Assembly (NCBI RefSeq): GCF_013393185.1
Contig: NZ_QJQX01000061.1
Coordinates: 1-64,000, forward strand
Length of the DNA: 64,000 nucleotides
Source of the DNA: Sphingobium lactosutens
GTDB lineage: Bacteria > Pseudomonadota > Alphaproteobacteria > Sphingomonadales > Sphingomonadaceae
Reading direction: 5' to 3'
Positions 45,100-53,683 of this stretch are shown here, one piece after another. A program made the translations under genes and the position numbers. A model generated the notes under the pieces. That model was not told where the DNA came from and did not search any database. It saw nothing but the letters and a program-made list of their open reading frames with translations. Each line of letters starts with the position of its first letter. Positions within the stretch are counted from its first letter, which is position 1.

Positions 45100-45858
45100 A
45101 TGACAAGAATGCTCGAGGATAAGATTATCATCGTCACGGGTGCCGGGTCCGGCATGGGTGCGGCTGCGGTAAATATATTTGCTCGGGAAGGGGCGCATGT
45201 GGTGGCCGTCGGGCGCACCGCGTCGAAGCTTCCACCCGGGCGGGATCGTAACGGCGATATCCCGGCCGTTCTTCCGTTCGTGGCGGATGTCTCAAAGGGA
45301 GATGAGGTCAAGCGACTCGTCGAAGCGACCGTGGCGCGGTTCGGAAGGCTGGACGGTGCATTCAACAATGCCGCGATTGACGGGGTGATCGCCAAGACCG
45401 CCGATTATCCCGAGGAGGAGTGGGACCAAGTCATCGCGATCAACCTCAAGGGTGCCTGGAACTGCATGCGGTATCAGATTCCCGCGATGCTTGCTTCCGG
45501 CGGCGGCGCGATCGTGAACAACGCATCGAGCCTGAGCGAGGTCGGCCAGTTTTCCATGCCAGCCTATTGTGCGTCGAAAGCAGGGCTGGTCGGCCTCACC
45601 AAAGCGGCTGCTCTGGACTACGGGGCTTCCGGTATCCGCGTGAATGCGCTGTCACCCGGCGTAGTGCAGTCGCCGATGCTGCAGATCCAGATCGACGCAA
45701 ATCCTCAAATTCGGGACATTCTTGTCAGTCGACAGGTAATAGGCCGGCTTGGAATTCCTGAGGAACTCGCCGAGGCGGCTGCATGGATGTTGTCGGATCG
45801 TGCCAGCTTCATGGTCGGCGCCAATGTCGCAGTGGACGGCGGTTATCTCGCGCTCTGA
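45100..45858 (+). CDS. Short-chain dehydrogenase/reductase (SDR)
   Basis: A classical SDR of 252 residues: VTGAGSGMGAAAV, NNAAIDG, catalytic AYCASKAGLVGLTKA, NALSPGVVQSPM and C-terminal VGANVAVDGGY. GAGGAGGGG lies just before the start. It opens the operon that carries the split TPP decarboxylase and the methylsuccinate-type CoA pathway, so it may oxidise a secondary alcohol (for example a 2- or 4-hydroxy acid) to a ketone. The substrate is inferred from position only. Confidence 0.9.
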   Translation: MTRMLEDKIIIVTGAGSGMGAAAVNIFAREGAHVVAVGRTASKLPPGRDRNGDIPAVLPFVADVSKGDEVKRLVEATVARFGRLDGAFNNAAIDGVIAKTADYPEEEWDQVIAINLKGAWNCMRYQIPAMLASGGGAIVNNASSLSEVGQFSMPAYCASKAGLVGLTKAAALDYGASGIRVNALSPGVVQSPMLQIQIDANPQIRDILVSRQVIGRLGIPEELAEAAAWMLSDRASFMVGANVAVDGGYLAL

Positions 45859-45891
45859 CGCGCTAAATATTTTTCGGAGAAGTCAAAGATT

Positions 45892-46440
45892 ATGTCTGAC
45901 CACGATATTTCGCCCAGTCTGGCGCCCGAGGAGACTTGGCAAGATCAAGTCCTGAACGTCTTGAAGGATCATGGGGTCTCATTGATCAGCTATGTCCCGG
46001 ACGCCGGTCATGCAGCGGCAATTCGGGGTGCGATCGCTGACCCCGATATCGAAGCGGTTTCCCTCACCACCGAAGAAGAAGGAATAGCGGTCAACGCCGG
46101 CGCGTGGCTGGGTGGCCGCCGTGCCGCATTGCTCATGCAGTCGAGCGGCGTCGGTAACTGCATCAACATGCTCTCGCTGATCCAGATCTGCCGCTTTCCG
46201 TTTCTCACCATCGTTACGATGCGCGGTGAATGGAATGAATTCAATCCATGGCAGGTCCCGATGGGGGCGAGCACGCCGGCCGCTTTCGAACTCATGGGGG
46301 TCCGCGTTCTTCGAGCGGACAGCGCCGATGATGTGGCGCCAACCATCGCGTCGGCGGCAAACTTGGCTTTCTTGGCAAGCATACCCTGCGCCGTGCTCAT
46401 TTCGCAGCGTGTCATCGGCTCCAAGGTCTGGACGAAGTAA
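45892..46440 (+). CDS. TPP-dependent 2-oxoacid decarboxylase, N-terminal (alpha) subunit
   Basis: A protein of 182 residues that matches the pyrimidine-binding half of thiamine enzymes in the sulfopyruvate/phosphonopyruvate decarboxylase class (ComD-like): VSLISYVPDAGHAAAIRGAI, then the Glu-bearing TTEEEGIAVNAGAWLGGRRAALLMQSSGVGN core and MRGEWNEFNPWQVPMG. It is one half of a split decarboxylase; the other follows after a one-base overlap (TAATG). Together they would turn a 2-oxoacid into an aldehyde. Confidence 0.88.
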   Translation: MSDHDISPSLAPEETWQDQVLNVLKDHGVSLISYVPDAGHAAAIRGAIADPDIEAVSLTTEEEGIAVNAGAWLGGRRAALLMQSSGVGNCINMLSLIQICRFPFLTIVTMRGEWNEFNPWQVPMGASTPAAFELMGVRVLRADSADDVAPTIASAANLAFLASIPCAVLISQRVIGSKVWTK

Positions 46441-47042
46441 TGAAGGGAATGGAAATGGGTTCAGCGCTTCTGGAGCGTCGCGATGCTGTTGTCCGACTGT
46501 TGTCGGAGCGGTCCGGTGCGATCGTCGTCTCGGGTCTCGGCTCGGCCACTTATGATGTCGCGGCCGCTGGGGACAATGACCGGAATTTCTATCTTTGGGG
46601 CGCAATGGGTGGGGCCGCGATGATCGGGCTCGGTATCGCGCTGGCGCAACCGGACGTCCCGGTCATTGTAGTTACCGGCGATGGTGAGATGTTGATGGGG
46701 CTCGGGGGTTTTGCAACCATCAGCCAAAAGAACCCAGCTAACCTGACCGTTGTCGTGCTCGACAACGAGCTCTACGGGGAGACAGGCGAGCAGCACAGCC
46801 ATACGTCCAAAGGCGCTGACTTGGGCGCAGTTGCTGCGGCATGTGGAATCCGCGACGTGCGAACCGTGCGGTCGTTCGATGAGCTCGCTGTCCTGGCTGC
46901 CCGCAGCGGAAGCGTTGGCGAGGCGACCACCGTCGCAGTGGTCAAGATTGATCCAGGTGAAACGCCGCGCGTTCTTCCCTCCCGGGATGGTGCGCTGATC
47001 AAGACGAAGGTGCGCGCTTCGCTTGGCTTGGACAGCATGTAG
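46440..47042 (+). CDS. TPP-dependent 2-oxoacid decarboxylase, C-terminal (beta) subunit
   Basis: A protein of 200 residues that carries the thiamine-diphosphate-binding half. The Mg-TPP motif runs from GDGEMLMG to DNELYGETGEQ (GDG-x-N layout), preceded by YLWGAMGGAAMIGLGIALA. ComE-like small subunits are about 190 residues. In-frame ATG codons at 46440, 46449 and 46455 make the exact start uncertain. The product aldehyde would be a natural substrate for the aldehyde dehydrogenase at 51036 in the same operon. Confidence 0.9.
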   Translation: MKGMEMGSALLERRDAVVRLLSERSGAIVVSGLGSATYDVAAAGDNDRNFYLWGAMGGAAMIGLGIALAQPDVPVIVVTGDGEMLMGLGGFATISQKNPANLTVVVLDNELYGETGEQHSHTSKGADLGAVAAACGIRDVRTVRSFDELAVLAARSGSVGEATTVAVVKIDPGETPRVLPSRDGALIKTKVRASLGLDSM

Positions 47043-47052
47043 GGCGCCGATC

Positions 47053-48282
47053 ATGGTGCCTTTCGATCGAAGTCTTTCGGGTTTGCGTATTGTGGAGGTC
47101 GCGTCATTTGTCGCCGGACCATCAGCGGGTCTTCATCTGGCTCAGCTTGGTGCCGACGTTATTCGGGTTGAGGATAAGGACGGGGGCCCGGATTTCCGAC
47201 GATGGCCCCTTTCGAACGACGGAGCGTCTTTCTACTGGGAAGGCCTTAACAAGGGAAAGAGATCGCTTGCGATCGACCTTCGCTCGAAGGACGGGCGTGG
47301 GTACGTCGAGGAGATTGTAACGGCGGCCGGCGACGGTGCGGGAATTCTGCTGACGAACCTTCCCGATAGGTCGTTTCTCAATCACGAAGAATTGGCGCTG
47401 CGTCGCCCTGACCTCATTTCGGTACGGATCGAGGGGTGGCCGAATGGCCGCACGGCTGTGGATTACACGGTAAATGCGGCGCTCGGTGTGCCACTTATAA
47501 CCGGAGCTTCCGAAGGGCCCCCGGTCAACCACGTGGTACCCGGGTGGGATCTACTGATGGGTGCCTATGCGGCCTTTGTGGTGCTCGCTGCACATCGATT
47601 GCGCTGCCAGACAGGGCAGGGGCAGGAAATCCGGCTTGCCTTGGGGGATATCGCCGCCGCGAGCTTGGGGCATCTGGGAATGATCGCAGAAGCAGTGGCT
47701 GGGGATGGTGACAGGCCGCGTCATGGGAATAATCTGTTCGGCGCCTTTGGGCGGGATTTCATTACCGCCGACGGCGAACATATTATGATTGTGGCCGTTA
47801 CGCCCGGACAGTGGAAAGCGCTTGTTGCTGCACTCGCGCTCGAGGATGCGGTCAAGACCCTCGAACAAAGCTGCGGGGCAAATTTTGCTGACGAAGCTAG
47901 CCGGTTTATCCATCGTGACGCACTCAACGCGCTCGTTTCAGGCGCCGTCGCGCGCCTGGCTTTGGCCGATCTCGAATCGCTGTTGCGTCGGCACGGGGCG
48001 TGCTTCGACGCCTACAGGCCACTTGCTGCGGCCGCTCGCGAAGTGGCCGGGCCGATTGCGGGCAATCCGATCTTTTCCGAGATCGAGCAAGTCAGCAAGG
48101 CGCGCTATCCCGTTGCGGCGACGATCGCCCGCTTTACCGGCGAGCGTCGCCCGCCTGCGCCGGCCGGGGAGCTCGGACGCGGCGGAGGGCGCTTGTTGAT
48201 CGATCTTTGCGGGGCTCATCTGTCGATCGTCCAAGACTTGGTGCGGCGCAATATCCTCCGCGATCCGGAGGTGGGGGAATGA
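47053..48282 (+). CDS. mct: Class III CoA transferase, mesaconyl-CoA C1-C4 transferase (Mct)-like
   Basis: A protein of 409 residues. It is a CaiB-fold protein, but of an unusual branch: AQLGADVIRVEDKDGGPDFRRW, GLNKGKRSLAIDL, the catalytic-Asp region VDYTVNAALGVPLITG (Asp137), VNHVVPGWDLL, LGHLGMIAEAV and DRPRHGNNLFGAFGRDF. From memory of Chloroflexus Mct (2-methylfumaryl-CoA isomerase), these segments agree closely in order and wording. Mct moves CoA intramolecularly from the C1 to the C4 carboxyl of mesaconyl-CoA. The next gene is Mcd-like, which makes mesaconyl-C1-CoA, a strong contextual fit. Confidence 0.8.
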   Translation: MVPFDRSLSGLRIVEVASFVAGPSAGLHLAQLGADVIRVEDKDGGPDFRRWPLSNDGASFYWEGLNKGKRSLAIDLRSKDGRGYVEEIVTAAGDGAGILLTNLPDRSFLNHEELALRRPDLISVRIEGWPNGRTAVDYTVNAALGVPLITGASEGPPVNHVVPGWDLLMGAYAAFVVLAAHRLRCQTGQGQEIRLALGDIAAASLGHLGMIAEAVAGDGDRPRHGNNLFGAFGRDFITADGEHIMIVAVTPGQWKALVAALALEDAVKTLEQSCGANFADEASRFIHRDALNALVSGAVARLALADLESLLRRHGACFDAYRPLAAAAREVAGPIAGNPIFSEIEQVSKARYPVAATIARFTGERRPPAPAGELGRGGGRLLIDLCGAHLSIVQDLVRRNILRDPEVGE

Positions 48283-49910
48283 TGTCGGGTCCAACAGGCG
48301 GAGAGGCGGACAGCATCGAGCGGGCATTTGGCGCCTTGAAGGCCGTGGAAAGCTACTGCCAGTCGGCTCTCGCCATATGCCGGGAGGATCTTGCGTATCA
48401 AGGCCAGCGCCCGCGCCATGGTCTCGCATGGACATTTGTGCTGGCCGAAGGATTGGTCGCACTGACGCGATGGGCCTCCGGGCTCCGCGCATTCGGAGCG
48501 CTGCAATCCATCGATATCGCGATCGTCGAGGCGGCCTTCCAGGAGTATCTGGGGCAGCTCATCGGCGGAATTCCCGTAAGCCAGCTCGAAATGATCCGGC
48601 CTGACGATGTCGGTGGCAGCGCGGATTTGCTTCGATCGGATCCGTCCGTTGCCTGGTTTTTGAGCGCAGCGCATGGCGCGAGGGGACGGTTGGCCGATGC
48701 GCTCCTGGAGGGCGCGCGACCCAGCGAGGGCACCGGCGACGAGACGATCGATGCCGTGCGCGACGTCCTGCGGCGCTTCTCGTCCGATCAGATCATTCCC
48801 CATGCTCAGACATGGCATTTGGAGAATGCTCTGCTGCCCGACGCCGTTCTCGAGAGCATGAGTGCGCTCGGTGTGTTCGGACTCCCGCTCTCCGCCGACT
48901 ATGGCGGTACCGGTCTTGGCAAGCTGGCGATGTGTGTGGCGTCGGAAGAGCTCAGCCGTGGATGGCTTGCGGTGGGGTCGGTCGGTACGCGTTCCGAAAT
49001 TGCTGGCGAATTGATCGCTCAATCCGGGACAGAAGCGCAGCGTGAACAATGGCTCCCGGGCATTGCTTCGGGGGCGGTCCTCCCGACAGCCGTTTTCACG
49101 GAGGCCGGCGCAGGGTCCGATCTCTCCGCTGTCTCGACGCGGGCTGTGAAGCTTCCGGATGGCAGGTGGCGCATCGATGGCACCAAATTGTGGATCACAC
49201 ATGCGGCGCGCGCAGACTTGATGGTGATCCTCGCACGCACCGACACATCCGACGAGTGCGGCCGGGAGCTAAGCATTTTCCTCGCGCCTAAACCCCGTAG
49301 CGTGTCGGGCCCGCGTTTTTCCATTCCGGGCCTTACAGGGTCCGAAATCGAAGTGCTAGGCTACCGGGGAATGAAGGAATATGAGCTAAGCTTCGATGGC
49401 TTCGAAGTGCCCGCAGACGGCTTGCTCGGAGGTGTCACGGGGCAGGGTTTCCGCCAACTCTTGGGAACGTTCGAATCGGCGCGGATTCAAACCGCCGCCC
49501 GCGCTGTGGGTGTGGCATCCAGAGCGCTGGACCTCAGCGTCGACCAGTCGAACCAGCGCGAGCAATTCGGCCGGAATATCGGAAAGTTCGAGCGGGTCGC
49601 CGACAAACTGGCGATGATGGCGACCGAGATCGTTGTGGCGCGCGAGCTCAGCTATCTGGCCGCCCGCCGAAAAGATGAGGGACGCCGCTGCGACCTCGAA
49701 GCGGGAATGGCCAAATTATTGGCTTCCCGAGCGGCTTGGTCGTGCGCCGACGGTGCCGTTCAAATCCATGGAGGCAGCGGATTTGCGCTTGAGGCGGAAC
49801 CGAGCCGTTTGCTCTGCGATGCACGCGTCCTCAGCATTTTCGAGGGGGCAAGCGAGATCCAGGCCGAGATCGTCTCGCGCCGGATATTAGAGCGGAGCCT
49901 GAGGCAATGA
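48279..49910 (+). CDS. mcd: Methylsuccinyl-CoA dehydrogenase (Mcd)-like acyl-CoA dehydrogenase
   Basis: A protein of 543 residues, about 150 longer than standard acyl-CoA dehydrogenases. The extra N-terminal domain (residues 1-150, with GLAWTFVLAEGLVALTRWA) is a hallmark of Mcd from the ethylmalonyl-CoA pathway. The remainder is a complete dehydrogenase: FGLPLSADYGGTGLGKLAM, TEAGAGSDLSAVSTRA, REQFGRNIGKFERVADKLAMM and the end GASEIQAEIVSRRILE. Mcd oxidises (2S)-methylsuccinyl-CoA to mesaconyl-C1-CoA. It overlaps the Mct-like gene by four bases (ATGATG at 48279). Specificity is inferred from domain layout and neighbours. Confidence 0.83.
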   Translation: MMSGPTGGEADSIERAFGALKAVESYCQSALAICREDLAYQGQRPRHGLAWTFVLAEGLVALTRWASGLRAFGALQSIDIAIVEAAFQEYLGQLIGGIPVSQLEMIRPDDVGGSADLLRSDPSVAWFLSAAHGARGRLADALLEGARPSEGTGDETIDAVRDVLRRFSSDQIIPHAQTWHLENALLPDAVLESMSALGVFGLPLSADYGGTGLGKLAMCVASEELSRGWLAVGSVGTRSEIAGELIAQSGTEAQREQWLPGIASGAVLPTAVFTEAGAGSDLSAVSTRAVKLPDGRWRIDGTKLWITHAARADLMVILARTDTSDECGRELSIFLAPKPRSVSGPRFSIPGLTGSEIEVLGYRGMKEYELSFDGFEVPADGLLGGVTGQGFRQLLGTFESARIQTAARAVGVASRALDLSVDQSNQREQFGRNIGKFERVADKLAMMATEIVVARELSYLAARRKDEGRRCDLEAGMAKLLASRAAWSCADGAVQIHGGSGFALEAEPSRLLCDARVLSIFEGASEIQAEIVSRRILERSLRQ

Positions 49911-51043
49911 CGGGACTGGGACGGGAGCTGGAAGGTCTGACGGTCGTATCGATCGAGCAGGCGGTTGCCGCACCCTATTGCGGCCTGCTGCTAGCGGACG
50001 CCGGCGCGCGCGTCATCAAGGTGGAGAGGCCTGATGGCGATTTTGCACGCGCCTATGACAGCGCAGCGGACGGCGAGAGCAGCTATTTCATGTGGCTGAA
50101 CCGGGGGAAGGAGTCGATCGCGCTCGATCTGGATATTCCGGCCGACGGCGATCTCCTGGCCGGAATGCTCGATCGCGCGGATATCTTCCTCCACAATCTC
50201 TCACCTGGCGCGCTGGAACGGCGTGGCTTCGGACATGAAGCTCTCGGCCGGACAAACCCCAGATTGGTGAGCTGCGAAATCACCGGTTACGGGCGCGCCG
50301 GGGCCGCCGCGGGCATGAAGGCCTATGACCTGCTCGTGCAAGCCGAGACGGGGCTGTGCTCCATTACCGGTACACCCGACGGGCCCGCGCGGGTAGGTGT
50401 TTCATTGTGCGACATCGCTACCGGATTGACGGCCTTTTCGGGGATCCTGCGGGCGCTGTTGCGCAGAGCGGTTACGGGGCAGGGCATGGCGCTGTCCGTA
50501 TCGATGTTCGACGTGCTGGCCGATTGGATGAACGTGCCTCTGCTGCATTGGCGCGCGACGGGACAGCTCCCCCCGAGGCTCGGCGTTTCGCATGCGACGC
50601 TTGCCCCTTATGGTCTTTACTCGGTGCAGGATGGCACCTTGCTGATAGGCGTTCAATCCAATCGAGAATGGGCGGCTCTTTGTAGCGACGTTCTTGGCAA
50701 GCCCGAGCTGACGCAGGATCCGCGCTTTTTAAGAAATGACGATCGCGTCTCGAACCGGAGTGCGATGGATGAAGAAATCGGGCCCATTTTTGCACGAATG
50801 ATCAAGTCGGAGCTCATCGCGCGGCTGGATGGGGCACGGATCGCCTACGCAAATCTGAACGATATCGAACAGCTGTCGAACCATTCCCAGCTCCGCCAGA
50901 TCGAGGCCCGGCTTGGCAGCGCGCGGGTCAGCATCGCCGATCTGCCGATCGTCACCGATCAACGTTCGCGTGACGTGCCGGCGCTCGATGCGCATGGCGC
51001 CGCCCTTCGGCATGAATTTAAAAAGGAAAATGAGGATGGCTGA
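49907..51043 (+). CDS. Class III CoA transferase (dicarboxylate-activating)
   Basis: A protein of 378 residues with normal CaiB features: VSIEQAVAAPYCGLLLADAGARVIKVE, NRGKESIALDLD, GYGRAGAAAGMKAYDLLVQAETG with the catalytic Asp141, and GVSLCDIATGL. It differs from the Mct-like enzyme in having this canonical active-site Asp. It would load CoA from a donor, probably succinyl-CoA or acetyl-CoA, onto a dicarboxylic acid; methylsuccinate is the acid expected by the next steps of this operon. Four-base overlap with the Mcd-like gene and eight-base overlap with the aldehyde dehydrogenase gene. Confidence 0.88.
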   Translation: MTGLGRELEGLTVVSIEQAVAAPYCGLLLADAGARVIKVERPDGDFARAYDSAADGESSYFMWLNRGKESIALDLDIPADGDLLAGMLDRADIFLHNLSPGALERRGFGHEALGRTNPRLVSCEITGYGRAGAAAGMKAYDLLVQAETGLCSITGTPDGPARVGVSLCDIATGLTAFSGILRALLRRAVTGQGMALSVSMFDVLADWMNVPLLHWRATGQLPPRLGVSHATLAPYGLYSVQDGTLLIGVQSNREWAALCSDVLGKPELTQDPRFLRNDDRVSNRSAMDEEIGPIFARMIKSELIARLDGARIAYANLNDIEQLSNHSQLRQIEARLGSARVSIADLPIVTDQRSRDVPALDAHGAALRHEFKKENEDG

Positions 51044-52520
51044 AACATTGCAACGCTACCGCATGGTGATCGCAGGCGAATATGTCGACCCTATCGCCGG
51101 CGACTGGTTCGAAACCGAAAATCCCTATGGCGGCAAGCCATGGGCGCTAATTCCGCGAGGTGATGCCGCCGACGCAGACCGGGCGGTTGCGGCCGCCTCC
51201 GCGGCGTTTCCCGGGTGGAAGTCCCTGCGACCCTCCGATCGGGGGCGCTTGCTCATGCGCCTTGCCGATCTTATCGAGCGCGATGCCATGCACCTCGCCG
51301 AGGTGGAGGTTCGCGACAATGGCAAGTTGCTCGCCGAGATGTCGCTCCAGACGCGCTACATGGCTGAATGGTATCGCTATTATGGAGGTCTGGCCGACAA
51401 GATAGAGGGTTCGGTGCTACCTTCCGACAAGGAAGGCGTTTTCACGTTTCTCCGTTACGAACCGATTGGCGTTGTGGCGATGATTACGCCATGGAACTCT
51501 CCGCTTTTCCTTCTTGCCTGGAAGCTTGCGCCCGCCTTGGCTGCGGGAAACACCGTCGTCATCAAGCCCTCCGAGTTCACATCGGCCTCGACCATCGAGT
51601 TGATGTCTCTCATCGCCGAAGCAGGCATTCCGGCCGGTGTGGTCAATGTGGTCACCGGTTTTGGCGCCGACGTGGGCGCCGCATTGGTCGGACATCCGGC
51701 GGTTGCAAAGATCGCCTTCACCGGCAGCGATGGCGCGGGGCAGACGATCAACGAGAAGGCGGCACGCGATTTCAAGCACGTCACGCTGGAGCTCGGTGGA
51801 AAGTCTCCGAACATCGTGTTCGAGGATGCCGATCTGGATGTGGCGGAGGCGGGTGTCTTGTCAGGCATCTTCGCCGCAGCGGGTCAAACCTGCATTGCCG
51901 GCTCGCGGCTTCTCGTTCACCGATCGATCCACGATGCCTTGGTCGAGCGGTTGATCGTTTCGGTGCGGCAGATCAAGCAAGGCGATCCGATGGACGCCGA
52001 AACTCAGATGGGTCCGATTGCCACGGGGCCGCAGCACGCGAAAATTCTTGCATGCATCGAAGCCGCGCGCAGCGAGGGCGCGATATGCGTTGCCGGCGGG
52101 TCAACCATCCCTGACGATGGCGTGCGCGGAAATCTTTTTGTCGAACCGACCATATTCACCGGCGTGCACAACCGAATGGGGATCGCGCAGAATGAGGTGT
52201 TCGGTCCCGTGCTCGCGGTCATCCCCTTCGATGACGAGGACGAGGCCGTCGCGATAGCGAACGATAGCCGCTTTGGTCTGGCAGCCGGAGTTTGGACCAG
52301 GGATATGGGCCGCGCGCTGCGCATGTCGGAGAAGCTCGAGGCCGGCACCGTCTGGATCAACACATATCGGGCCGTCAGTTTCCTCGCGCCTTTCGGGGGC
52401 TTGAAGCGAAGCGGATTGGGACGCGAAAGCGGCATTGAGGGGATCAAGGCCTATCTCAAGTCCAAGACCGTCTGGATCGCGACCGACGTGAAGCCAGCCA
52501 ACCCCTTTGTCCTGCGGTGA
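51036..52520 (+). CDS. NAD(P)-dependent aldehyde dehydrogenase
   Basis: A protein of 494 residues, a full-length ALDH: PWNSPLFLLAWKLAPALAAGN, the general-base Glu in LELGGKSPN, catalytic Cys in AAGQTCIAGSR, NEVFGPVLAV and NTYRAVSFLAPFGGLKRSGLGRE. It oxidises an aldehyde to an acid. Its place between the TPP decarboxylase and the CoA transferase fits oxidation of methylsuccinate semialdehyde, analogous to succinate semialdehyde dehydrogenase; this is inference. ATG 51036 follows GAGG and overlaps the preceding stop. Confidence 0.94.
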   Translation: MAETLQRYRMVIAGEYVDPIAGDWFETENPYGGKPWALIPRGDAADADRAVAAASAAFPGWKSLRPSDRGRLLMRLADLIERDAMHLAEVEVRDNGKLLAEMSLQTRYMAEWYRYYGGLADKIEGSVLPSDKEGVFTFLRYEPIGVVAMITPWNSPLFLLAWKLAPALAAGNTVVIKPSEFTSASTIELMSLIAEAGIPAGVVNVVTGFGADVGAALVGHPAVAKIAFTGSDGAGQTINEKAARDFKHVTLELGGKSPNIVFEDADLDVAEAGVLSGIFAAAGQTCIAGSRLLVHRSIHDALVERLIVSVRQIKQGDPMDAETQMGPIATGPQHAKILACIEAARSEGAICVAGGSTIPDDGVRGNLFVEPTIFTGVHNRMGIAQNEVFGPVLAVIPFDDEDEAVAIANDSRFGLAAGVWTRDMGRALRMSEKLEAGTVWINTYRAVSFLAPFGGLKRSGLGRESGIEGIKAYLKSKTVWIATDVKPANPFVLR

Positions 52521-53683
52521 TGCAAATGATCGAAGATCGAAATCGCTTCAGCGACATTCGCGAAGAAGTCGCGAAACTCTGTGGCGGGTTTCCGGGCGAA
52601 TATTGGCGCGCTCTCGATCGTGCGCAGGCCTATCCTTCGGAGTTTGTCGAAACCGTTACGCGTGCCGGCTATCTGGGGGCGCTCATTCCAGAAGAATATG
52701 GCGGTGCCGGATTGCCGTTGGCCGCGGCAGCGGCAATTTTGGAGGAGATCCAGCAAGCCGGCTGCAACGGTGCTGCTTGCCACGCACAGATGTACGTGAT
52801 GGGGACGGTGCTCCGGCATGGCTCGGAGGCTCAAAAGCAACGCTATCTGCCGAAGATTGCCTCCGGAGAGCTACGGCTTCAGGCCTTTGGTGTTACCGAA
52901 CCGACGAGCGGCACGGACACCGCCGCCCTGAAGACCTTCGCGCATCGGGACGGAGACAGCTATATCATCAGCGGTCAGAAGATCTGGACCTCGCGCGCGG
53001 CGCATTCGGACCTGATGATCTTGTTGGCGCGCACGACGCCGATAGCGGATGTCGCCCGCCGCCACGATGGCCTCTCGTTGTTCATCGTCGATATGCGCGA
53101 GGCCGGCGACCGGCTCACAGTGCGGCCTATACGAACCATGATGAATCATTCGACGACGGAAATCTTCATGGATGAAGTGCGCGTGCCGGCGGAAAACCTC
53201 ATCGGCGACGAGGGGAAGGGCTTTCGCTACGTTCTTTCAGGAATGAATGCCGAGCGAATCCTGATCGGTGCCGAATGTATCGGCGATGCCAAATGGTTTA
53301 TCGACCGGGCTTCAGCCTATAGCCGGGAACGCGTCGTTTTCGACCGGCCGATTGGCCGCAACCAGGGCATCCAGTTTCCGATCGCAAAGGCTTATGCGCA
53401 GATGCGCGCCGCGGAATTGATGGTTCGCGAAGCGGCCGATCTGTACGATCAGGCCCAGCCTTGCGGCGCGGAGGCGAATATGGCGAAGATGCTGGCGGCG
53501 GATGCGTCCTGGGCTGCCGGCGAGGCTTGCCTGCAGACCCATGGCGGCTTCGGCTTCGCTGAGGAATATGACGTCGAGCGCAAATTCCGTGAAACCCGCC
53601 TCTACCAGGTCGCGCCGATCTCGACGAATATGATCCTCTCCTATCTCGCCGAACATGTGCTCGATCTTCCCCGGAGCTATTGA
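52520..53683 (+). CDS. Acyl-CoA dehydrogenase
   Basis: A protein of 387 residues of standard length: IPEEYGGAGLPLAAA, FGVTEPTSGTDTAALKT, FDRPIGRNQGIQFPIAKAYAQM and HGGFGFAEEYDVERKFRETRLYQVAPIS. Compared with Mcd it lacks the extra N-terminal domain, so it handles a different acyl-CoA, for instance a side-chain intermediate before methylsuccinate is reached. The start is ATG 52520 or GTG 52517, both overlapping the aldehyde dehydrogenase stop. It lies between that gene and the mesaconyl-CoA-hydratase-like gene. Confidence 0.92.
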   Translation: MQMIEDRNRFSDIREEVAKLCGGFPGEYWRALDRAQAYPSEFVETVTRAGYLGALIPEEYGGAGLPLAAAAAILEEIQQAGCNGAACHAQMYVMGTVLRHGSEAQKQRYLPKIASGELRLQAFGVTEPTSGTDTAALKTFAHRDGDSYIISGQKIWTSRAAHSDLMILLARTTPIADVARRHDGLSLFIVDMREAGDRLTVRPIRTMMNHSTTEIFMDEVRVPAENLIGDEGKGFRYVLSGMNAERILIGAECIGDAKWFIDRASAYSRERVVFDRPIGRNQGIQFPIAKAYAQMRAAELMVREAADLYDQAQPCGAEANMAKMLAADASWAAGEACLQTHGGFGFAEEYDVERKFRETRLYQVAPISTNMILSYLAEHVLDLPRSY

